Source: Candidatus Formimonas warabiya (GTDB taxonomy: Bacteria; Bacillota; Dehalobacteriia; Dehalobacteriales; Dehalobacteriaceae). Taken from it: DNA of 64,000 nt. The position numbers and the translations under genes are program-made. Positions 62,601-64,000 of this stretch are shown piece after piece (positions within the stretch are counted from its first letter, which is position 1; each line of letters opens with the position of its first letter). The notes under the pieces are model-generated. The model did no database searches. It saw nothing but the letters and a program-made list of their open reading frames with translations, and was not told the DNA's origin. The stretch is from assembly GCF_002777255.1 (NCBI RefSeq), contig NZ_CP017634.1, positions 3,546,903 through 3,610,902 of the forward strand. Direction: 5' to 3'.

Positions 62601-64000
62601 TTTGCACGGTGCCATGGGACACATCTGACACGCTGTCAATCACCAGGGGATCCAGATCCACATCGCTGTCGTTATGCAAAACATCGATCTCTATCGCTAC
62701 ATTCTTGGTGGTCGTCTCTTCATCATCCTGGGCAACGGGTGCGTCGTTTACCGAAGCTACATTTATATATACACTTGCACATACCGTGGCATGATCCGGG
62801 TCCTCAATCTCATAGGTAAATTCCTCTTCGCCAAACCAATTTGCATCCGGGGTATAGGTAACCGTCTTTTGGTCGGAAGAGATTGCCACCGTACCATGAT
62901 CCGGGTCGGCAGCGGATAATATCAGAAGATCATCCCCATCCGCATCGGCATCATTTTCCAGAACATCTATCACCACCGGCGTATCTTCATCGGTTTCTTT
63001 ACTGTCGTTAACTGCTACCGGAGGATCATTTTCCTCAACTACGTTTACATCCACAGTTTTTGTAGCGCTTAATTCCCCATCGCTTACGGTAACCGTGAAA
63101 ACAGTAGCGCCATTTTTATTTTCTCCCGGCATGGTTTCGGCAACGCAGGAGCCGTTCGTATTGGTTATTTCAACGGCGTGGGGGAACAAATCCGTGTCCT
63201 CTGCCACAACTTCCACACGAAGATCATGGGGGTCCGTTTCATTGTCATTGATATCAAATAAGATGGATAAAACATGATCCTCATCGAGGGAGATTTCGTC
63301 CGGCAAATTTAAAATCTCCGGTCTTGTGCCCAGGGTAAAAAGTTCGATGGCAGCATTACCGCAACTGTCCTCGGCATAAATTGTATATTGGATATTTTTC
63401 TCGGCAGCAAATGAGTCGGTAAAATCTGATCCGTCACTGATAAAATACTCTGCCGATTGATTGCCTACTGCGTATTTTTGCGTTACTACCTGCGTATATT
63501 GGTCGTTTGTGCTCACATGAACCGTTCCCGTTAAATCTCCCGGGTCCAAACTAAAGGTGGTACTGATGGTTGGGGCCGAATGATCCAGGTAATAAACGGT
63601 GGAAGTAGTTTTGGTCGGAATCCCTTCCTTGTTTAAGATCCGGGCCGATACCGTGTGGGAACCTTCTTCCGTCATTTGTACGGTATCGGTATAGGTTTCC
63701 CATGCCCCATCGTCGATCCGATATTGGATGCTGCCATCTTGTGGTACATCCCCGGAAATAGTAACCGAAATATTGTTTGCCCAGTCGTTGTCGTTAAGGA
63801 AAATCGTTGGTCCATCCTTGACCGGCTCCACGGTGATAGAAACCGTGGCCGTCGAGGTCTCATGTGCGGAATCTTCTATGGTATATGTAAATGTATCTTG
63901 TCCATTCCAATCAACAGTTGGCGTATAGGTGACAGTACTTTTATCCTCTGTAATAACAGAACTGCCGTGGCCAGGCTGAGTGACGGATATGATCGTTAAA
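41665..64000 (-). CDS. Giant SLH-anchored surface protein with tandem cadherin-like (tandem-95/VCBS-type) domains, 5' end beyond window
   Basis: The frame is open from the window edge; a GTG at 63831 begins 7,388 codons, but the repeat pattern (Y-T-P-x-x-x-W-N-G-x-D-T-F-T-Y) continues upstream of it, so the start lies outside. Going N to C: some 65-70 domains of about 92-99 residues down to about 44,300, each with P-V-A-x-x-D, N-E-D-T, V-L-x-N-D-x-D (calcium-binding type) and Y-T-P-x-x-x-W-x-G; a carboxypeptidase-regulatory-like domain (44,000-44,280); a Big_1/invasin-like domain (43,700-43,990); two more regulatory-like domains (42,800-43,690); a Gly-Ser linker (about 42,730); a DUF11-like domain (42,330-42,690); three SLH domains (41,790-42,310). 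SLH domains bind pyruvylated cell-wall polymers. An exceptionally long adhesin or matrix protein is likely. A window-edge signal peptide could not be seen. Confidence 0.93.
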   Translation of the reverse strand, partial: LTIISVTQPGHGSSVITEDKSTVTYTPTVDWNGQDTFTYTIEDSAHETSTATVSITVEPVKDGPTIFLNDNDWANNISVTISGDVPQDGSIQYRIDDGAWETYTDTVQMTEEGSHTVSARILNKEGIPTKTTSTVYYLDHSAPTISTTFSLDPGDLTGTVHVSTNDQYTQVVTQKYAVGNQSAEYFISDGSDFTDSFAAEKNIQYTIYAEDSCGNAAIELFTLGTRPEILNLPDEISLDEDHVLSILFDINDNETDPHDLRVEVVAEDTDLFPHAVEITNTNGSCVAETMPGENKNGATVFTVTVSDGELSATKTVDVNVVEENDPPVAVNDSKETDEDTPVVIDVLENDADADGDDLLILSAADPDHGTVAISSDQKTVTYTPDANWFGEEEFTYEIEDPDHATVCASVYINVASVNDAPVAQDDEETTTKNVAIEIDVLHNDSDVDLDPLVIDSVSDVSHGTVQIAEDKKTLTYTPTVNWYGTENFSYTIMDVPGGATATAQVTVEVNYFDYDPQVIDLEETYEMNEDTVRDIDFALSDDVTADESLTVQVTSSDQSIIRNEKITVIGLSDNDPALRLHLVPEANKNGQATITIKVSDSFNIGTYPFILNILPVNDAPVAGNDSFSFTEDTPITFTVAQLLSNDSDVENDPLHFAGLITSTAKGTLDYNDSAGTFTYTPNANVDTNDSFTYQISDGSTGCLNPATVTLACRPVNDAPWMDDLSDQTTPEDNEISDIPLHLGDYETTPNQLILTLASSNQSIVSDANLSATGTGTDRLLSIMPNANVFGDTRISVTVSDGEYYTTKSFLLSVTSVQDAPVATDDVATTKINQTIQISVLTNDYDVDGDSLTLFSVTQPAKGSASVNGDGTVSYTADGTYVGAATFTYTIQDGNGNSATGNVRVTCQNDIHVPILTMIPRQIIAEDSSTGDLALRVMDSGDLSSVSLSASSGNHEVIADNGVSLHKINDANYTVQVTPLDNQSGSSTITITATDSQGSQCSINFTVTVYPVNDLPTAVDDLISTEEDTPVEMNLMANDSDPESYVTVLSVGEAEHGLLTYIGGGKYQYTPDPDWNGTEMISYAIMDSSAAPASAQVTIEVTPVNDAPVARDDGVYHHDFSQPVTVPVLDNDYDIDSGDILTVISCSADSYTINEDGSITFPAQPGFHGTVSYTYTIEDSGGLTATATIILSSYGGTGYYLSSYSNTIMEDSGTLAIDLSGYISNLTGNPLTLGVSTEEGKKPTLGTTSVNGMIIEYTPGRNNNGTERFKYTVTDGDTVKEQDIVIYIRPVNDAPTLSSVADITVDEDTPIDDVDVTVDDVDNAISGLVFEIGSSDQSVIAREGITVQKDGETYTLEFVQVPNANGETTIMMKVSDGVAYAEETFQISITPVNDVPVAIELNKTLDEDTEIVMNPAENQIDPDIIDEWTVAIVAQPEHGAASVDENGFLVYTPDHNYYGEDLFTYQVTDRAGESSTKAVHLTVNPVHDPTGIENLPASVTTEKNTSKPITFDIPNPDHDLITVTLSSKNTNLVDNSTGFLLEKSGTHYTLTVTPKPNTSGNSVIVVTANDGTEDYVATFVFIVDPTSGSVLAYDDSYTIDEDTVTVFPVTANDSDPDGDSFHVISYTNPQHGTVTNNMDGTITYRPSSNYHGADSFTYTISDVFGNTMQATVSITINPVNDAPRAVTDYKTTEEDTPFTLNVLANDSDVESDRISLVGVAQPGHGTVTFDAARGEVTYTPALNYNGPDSFTYTISDGFLESTGTVSITVGSFNDPPAVTSNSGSWMWEMNEDISATFGVVISDPETSSANLLTKITSTNKELIADKNIKLTGTNGNYTIQLTPSLNANGSLQLTITINDGVNTTTQAVDVIVHPVNDLPVTQDYHVTMDEDDTYSGQLTATDVEDKMADMTLTFSLIEGFTTEHGTVDVNADGSWSYEPLEDYFGSDSFRFVVMDRDGGTDEGTVSITINAVNDAPVANPDTSTCDEDGSVLIDPLANDTDAELGDEADDLLIDGVSGLTHGRVSIADDKKSLTYTPDPNFNGSETFNYTIKDKGNLTATSPITVTVNAVEDLPQAVNDALSGDEDTTATLDVLENDGDPDIQYGGDALTIINKTDGSFGTVEITPDGKYLEYTPDTENWNGSDTFTYTIRDHENNESTATVTMTVRPVNDAPVAKDDSAGTDEDTPVTKDLIANDEDVDLSREGDSLTIVSPVTATNGIVTISEDKKLITYTPNADWHGTDTFTYIMRDDANARSTATVTITVNAVDDNPVAVADTAGCNEDSNVNINVLANDRDADIATDSDEINVTAVTQGEHGSVAIAEDNKSVTYTPAANYHGTDTFNYTITDENNHSATATVTVTVASVNDPPTAVDDAASTNEDTAKNIMVLANDTDIDLSTGGDNLTIVSATNGTYGTVSLAGDKKSLTYTPSTNWHGTDTFTYIMRDGANARSTATVTITVNAVDDNPVAVADTAGCNEDSNVNINVLANDSDGDIPIDDDEINVTAVTQGEHGSVAIAEDNKSVTYTPAANYHGTDTFSYTVTDENNHSATATVTVTVASVNDPPTAVDDAASTNEDTAKNITVLANDTDIDLSTGGDNLTIVSATNGTYGTVSLAGDKKSLTYTPNADWHGTDTFTYIMRDGANAQSTATVTITVNAVDDDPVAVADTGSCDEDTFVNINVLDNDTDGDISIDADEIIIASVTQGAHGAVKIEAGAKSLTYTPDPDWNGTETFHYTSRDKNGHTATGTVTVTVRPVPDPPTAVNDTAVTDEDEAKTIDVLANDTDPDLPLHDNLTIYEATDGANGRVSISGDKKILTYTPDANWNGDDSFTYTMEDITGTRKTATVTVTVNIVNDEPVAHDDSASTDEDTPVTFDVAGNDTDIDFDFEGDDLTVVSPVTAPHGTVVVSADGKSLTYMPNLNWNGEDTFNYTIQDENGGTATGTATVTVRPVPDPPTAVNDTAVTDEDEAKIIDVLANDTDPDLPLHDNLKIYEATNGANGRVSISGDKKTLTYTPDANWNGDDSFTYTMEDITGTRKTATVTVTVNIVNDEPVAHDDSASTDEDTPVTFDVAGNDTDIDFDFEGDDLTVVSPVTAPHGTVVVSADGKSLTYMPNLNWNGEDTFNYTIQDENGGTATGTATVTVRPVPDPPTAVNDTAVTDEDEAKIIDVLANDTDPDLPLHDDLTIYAATNGVNGTVSISHDKKDLTYTPNANWNGIDSFTYTLTDTTNKKSTATVIVAVNATNDTVVAVDDTVVINEDVTTIIDVLSNDTDIDNDLEGDVFTVVSVTVPSHGTAQIVAEGKLVRYKPNANWNGIDTFLYTAKDKNGELSTATVTVTVNPVNDAPVALADTATTNEDTAVTIDVLANDTDNDAGDTKTIIEPLTAPHGTVAVDSGRLVYTPDANWNGTETFTYTMEDSAHVKATAEVTVTVTPVNDGPTAVDDVAGTNEETAVTVHVLANDTDVDLGREGDNLTIVSAENGANGTVTVAGDKKSLTYTPDTDFVGTDSFTYIMKDKGNLESTATVTITVTDANDAPNAVDDTATTNEDTGVTIDVLANDTDNDTGDTKTIIEPLTAPHGTVVVDNGRIVYTPDADWNGTETFTYTMEDSAHVKATAEVTVTVNPVNDGPTAVDDVAGTNEETAVTVHVLSNDTDVDLSREGDNLIIVSAENGTNGTVTVAGDKKSLTYTPDTDFTDTDNFTYVMKDKGNLESTATVTVTVTDANDAPVALADTATTNEDTEVTIDVLANDTDNDAGDTKTIIQPLTAPHGAVVVDNGRIVYTPDADWNGTETFTYTMEDSAHVKATAEVTVTVNPVNDGPTAVDDVAGTNEETAVTVHVLSNDTDVDLSREGDNLTIVSAGNGDNGSVTVAGDKKSLTYTPDTDFIGTDSFTYIMKDKGNLESTATVTVTVTDANDAPNAVADTATTNEDTAVTIDVLANDTDNDVGDTKTIIEPLTAPHGTVAVDNGRLVYTPDANWNGTETFTYTMEDSAHAKATAEVTVTVTPVNDGPTAVDDVAGTNEETAVTVHVLANDTDVDLSREGDNLTIVSAGNGDNGSVTVAGDKKSLTYTPDTDFIGTDSFTYIMKDKGNLESTATVTVTVTDANDAPVALADTATTNEDTAVTIDVLANDTDNDTGDTKTIIEPLTAPHGTVVVSNGRLVYTPDANWNGTETFTYTMEDSAHAKATASVTVTVNAVNDVPNAIDDVASTNEETAITIHVLANDTDVDLGREGDNLTIVSAENGTNGTVTVAGDKKSLTYTPDIDFTGTDNFTYVMKDKGNLESTATVTVTVTDANDAPNAVDDTATTNEDTEVTIDVLANDTDNDAGDTKTIIEPLTAPHGTVVVSNGRLVYTPDADWNGTETFTYTMEDSAHMKATAEVTVTVNPVNDGPTAVDDVAGTNEETAVTVHVLANDTDVDLGREGDNFTIVSAGNGDNGSVTVAGDKKSLTYTPDIDFVGTDNFTYVMKDKGNLESTATVTVTVTDANDAPNAVDDTATTNEDTEVTIDVLANDTDNDAGDTKTIIEPLTAPHGTVVVSNGRLVYTPDADWNGTETFTYTMEDSAHMKATAEVTVTVNPVNDGPTAVDDVASTNEETAVTVHVLANDTDVDLGREGDNFTIVSAGNGDNGSVTVAGDKKSLTYTPDIDFVGTDSFTYIMKDKGNLESTATVTITVTDANDAPNAVDDTATTNEDTEVTIDVLANDTDNDAGDTKTIIEPLTAPHGTVVVSNGRLVYMPDADWNGTETFTYTMEDSAHVKATASVTVTVNAVNDAPNAIDDATSTNEETAVTVHVLANDTDVDLSREGDNLTIVSAENGTNGTVTVAGDKKSLTYTPDTDFTGTDNFTYVMKDKGNLESTATVTITVTDANDAPNAVADTATTNEDTEVTIDVLTNDTDNDTGDTKTIIEPLTAPHGTVVVSNGRLVYTPDADWNGTETFTYTMEDSAHVKATAEVTVTVTPVNDGPTAVDDVAGTNEETAITIHVLANDTDVDLSREGDNLTIVSAENGTNGTVTVAGDKKSLTYTPDTDFTGTDNFTYVMKDKGNLESTATVTVTVTDANDAPNAVDDTATTNEDTEVTIDVLANDTDNDAGDTKTIIEPLTAPHGTVVVSNGRLVYTPDADWNGTETFTYTMEDSAHMKATAEVTVTVNPVNDGPTAVDDVAGTNEETAVTVHVLANDTDVDLGREGDNFTIVSAGNGDNGSVTVAGDKKSLTYTPDIDFVGTDSFTYIMKDKGNLESTATVTITVTDANDAPNAVDDTATTNEDTVVTIDALANDTDNDAGDTKTIIEPLTAPHGTVVVSNGRLVYTPDADWNGTETFTYTIEDSAHVKATAEVTVTVAPVNDGPTAVDDVAGTNEETAVTIHVLSNDTDVDLSREGDNLIIVSAGNGANGAVTVAGDKKSLTYTPDTDFIGTDSFTYIMKDKGNLESTATVTITVTDANDAPNAVADTTTTNEDTVVTIDALANDTDNDAGDTKTIIEPLTAPHGTVVVSNGRLVYTPDANWNGTETFTYTMEDSAHAKATASVTVTVNAVNDVPNAIDDVASTNEETAITIHVLANDTDVDLGREGDNLTIVSAENGANGAVTVAGDKKSLTYTPDTDFIGTDSFTYVMKDKGNLESTATVTVTVNPVNDAPIAMADTATTNEDTAVTIDVLANDTDNDAEDTKTIIEPLTAPHGTVAVNNGRLVYTPDADWNGTETFVYTMEDSAGSQSTATVTVIVNAVNDSPVAVEDIVSTNEETTVTIDVLTNDTDVELSHEGDNLTILSAQNGTNGNVKVAEDKKSVTYTPNENYSGIDTFTYSIKDSIGAQATATVTVTVTGVNDGPAALEDSASTDEERPVTIDVLANDIDIDLNYEGDNLTIVSAGNGANGTVTVADDEKSVTYTPKSNFVGTDSFTYTMKDKGDMMSTATVTVTVTNVNDAPVALADMAVTNEDTAVTIDVLANDTDIDDGDSKTLIGPVTADHGTVEIEGGKLVYTPNADWNGTETFSYSMKDSGDAQATANVTVTVIPVNDGPTAVDDVTSTNEEKAVTVHVLANDTDVDLSREGDNLTIVSAGNGANGTVTVADDEKSVTYTPKSNFVGMDSFTYTMKDKGDMTSTATVTVTVTNVNDTPVALADTAVTNEDTAVTIDVLANDTDNDAVDTKTIIEPLTAPHGTVAVDNGRLVYTPDANWNGAETFTYTMEDSAHVKATANVTVTVNPVNDGPAAVGDSASTDEERSVTIDVLANDTDIDLNYEGDNLTIVSAGNGANGTVTVADDEKSVTYTPKSNFVGTDSFTYTMKDKGDMTSTATVTVTVTNVNDTPVALADTASTNEETAVTIDVLANDTDIDDGDSKTIIEPVTAQHGMAAVSGGKLVYTPNADWNGTETFSYTMKDSGNAQATATVTVTVQPVNDLPVTADYSYIITSGSTVKGQIVATDVDGDTLNFELQTAPGAINGNFIINSTGAWTFNSLAKYVGNQSIAIRVSDGHGGTVTATLSFDIRALAITKEYIETTVKNSSIDSSVDVENGATCVIGVHPQHGQVDLAANGTYKYTPNPNYVGTDQFTVLVTGSDGRQVLQLVRVVINDKDLTLEGTVYDVETHNVVSGAEVSLLDLAGKTIQRTTTDGAGKYKFEAIVENYYHIVVTHPHYSENRHVAEITFDRAPQGSIIEDFYLASFNIQLSANPTTIKGDGIESTLLTAIVTNRDGQPISNVTVTFEAPMGTFSGNATSVTGNNGAAEIRYTSADISAINSTVIVPVTITVRDEERGLFAQESIFVTFAPGFITGVVTESGTGGSSVDQRKPVAGAKVVVYKDFDDDGITDFSFTQITGADGTYRIAVPKAGIEYEIMITKPVTVGGETSEMEYVQTARVDEVDGKAFSSDLTATGLIIAKDQEGKEHIVEDVSKLKFEVLDQATREVVNDIDKGMESDRGIFRVENLQPNKKYMFVVTYEVDGVELCGGEIEVELKDDGEINISQILIDPYGVVKDDKTGAVIPGAEVILHYADSERNKAKGHDSGEKVLLPSLDFPPNDNANPQNTDVNGDYAFMVFPETDYYITATKEGYLSYTSPTISVEYSLVKHNIFMTKIPSEDDPGSGGSGGSGGSGGGTEETNEASGNELKDLGVTIYTNKMKVSEGGQVQLTIPFINKSEIEVNNALITVFIPEGLSFVSSEGGIKEGNTVKWNKEGIQPGSKEYLILNLKADTIDQGEVFKEILVAVTSEDQLSLLEDDTSKIQIMVYSNRYLKIHHRYIKGTPAGEFKPENNLTRAETAAIFARLLNLEGTVTDKTETYSDVPGSHWAHEYIMAVTQKGLMKGEGNGTFAPNQAISRAELAVIIARYFGVERDSNIPPIEVHFSDIDQNWAKGSIEEVYRYGIIQGYPDGTLKPNSSITRTEAVTCINRMLYRGPIGEGRDVFPDVKRTYWGAGNIEEAYHSHQYIINEDGTEKVEQYIEEPLW
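41790..42310 (-). other. Three C-terminal SLH domains of the giant protein
   Basis: Each has the SLH pattern: F-K-P-E-N-N-L-T-R-A-E-T-A-A-I-F, then F-A-P-N-Q-A-I-S-R-A-E-L-A-V-I-I and L-K-P-N-S-S-I-T-R-T-E-A-V-T, preceded by S-D-V/S-D-I and H-W-A/N-W-A segments. The T-R-A-E/S-R-A-E motif contacts wall polymer in characterised SLH proteins. Confidence 0.9.
44815..46535 (-). repeat. Three tandem 573-bp units in the giant gene
   Basis: Boundaries recur at 573-base spacing (for example the aligned stretches near 45,070, 45,640 and 46,212). Each unit encodes one pair of cadherin-like domains of the same A-B type as the 12-unit array, and is separated from it by a diverged pair (46,535-47,094). 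Confidence 0.75.
47094..53970 (-). repeat. Twelve tandem 573-bp units in the giant gene
   Basis: Equivalent positions occur every 573 bases (47,329, 47,902, 48,475 and so on to 53,632), and the span divides into 12 units. Each 191-residue unit holds an A domain (N-E-D-T, D-N-D-A-G-D-T-K-T-I-I-E-P-L-T-A-P-H-G-T) and a B domain (N-E-E-T, D-L-G/S-R-E-G-D-N). Non-adjacent units are nearly identical over hundreds of bases. Confidence 0.85.
54561..55730 (-). repeat. Two tandem 585-bp units in the giant gene
   Basis: GTACAGGACGAACCGTCACT recurs at 54,561, 55,146 and 55,731. Each 195-residue unit is a domain pair (P-D-P-P-T-A-V-N-D and N-D-E-P-V-A-H-D-D), with a diverged half-unit after it (54,280-54,560). 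The two copies differ at only a few positions. Confidence 0.85.
56031..57206 (-). repeat. Two tandem 588-bp units in the giant gene
   Basis: CATTTACCGT in the same context recurs at 56,031, 56,619 and 57,207. Each 196-residue unit is a pair of domains (V-D-D-N-P-V-A-V-A-D-T-A-G-C and N-D-P-P-T-A-V-D-D-A-A). Confidence 0.85.

Overview
The window looks like the chromosome of a low-to-mid GC, Gram-positive anaerobe of the Clostridia, close in gene content to the Peptococcaceae/Desulfitobacterium group. This is inferred from strong AGGAGG ribosome binding sites, ATG/GTG/TTG starts, a surface protein with S-layer homology (SLH) domains, lipoproteins, many corrinoid methyltransferase genes, and two genes that only make sense if UAG is read as pyrrolysine. 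No rRNA, tRNA, CRISPR array or transposase gene was found.

Layout. 1-5.5 kb: the end of a DUF6179-like gene, then a leftward membrane-protein operon (CDP-alcohol phosphatidyltransferase, TVP38/TMEM64, an LPG-synthase-like flippase and a C_GCAxxG_C_C protein) and a YdjY-like lipoprotein. 5.7-7.7 kb: a membrane-anchored protein and a soluble methyl-accepting protein. 8.1-18.5 kb: a catabolic island with a split AbrB-type permease, a sigma-54 activator, a tripartite tricarboxylate transporter (TctABC), an aconitase/isopropylmalate-dehydratase-like pair, an old-yellow-enzyme-type Fe-S flavoprotein and a 44-residue leader-like ORF. The last eight or so kb are read leftward from a perfect -24/-12 promoter with an enhancer-like repeat cluster upstream. 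18.7-35.5 kb: a methylated-amine island with a second Fe-S flavoprotein, a BCCT transporter, an orphan PAS protein, a corrinoid protein, UAG-containing mtbB, a sigma-54 activator, a non-pyrrolysine MttB homologue, a second corrinoid protein, UAG-containing mttB, a methylcorrinoid:tetrahydrofolate methyltransferase, pylB, and a second sigma-54 activator. Three further -24/-12 promoters stand in front of the BCCT gene, mtbB and pylB.

35.7-41.6 kb: an ABC importer (YnjBCD-like) with a BioB-like radical SAM protein, divergent from a PadR-type regulator. A long palindrome lies between them and a matching half-site lies before the ABC genes. 41.7-64 kb: one giant leftward gene of more than 7,440 codons whose 5' end is outside the window. 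It encodes tandem cadherin-like (tandem-95/VCBS-type) domains, carboxypeptidase-regulatory-like and Big_1-like domains, a Gly-Ser linker and three C-terminal SLH domains. Its DNA holds nested tandem arrays of two-domain units with periods of 573, 585 and 588 bp.

How it works together (inference): quaternary or tertiary amines enter by the BCCT carrier; MttB, MtbB and the MttB homologue pass methyl groups to the corrinoid proteins; the methyltransferase moves them to tetrahydrofolate; PylB supplies the first step of pyrrolysine synthesis needed to translate MttB and MtbB; sigma-54 and the local activators switch the island on by substrate. The tct/aconitase-like/flavoprotein operon is a parallel sigma-54-controlled route for an unidentified carboxylic acid.
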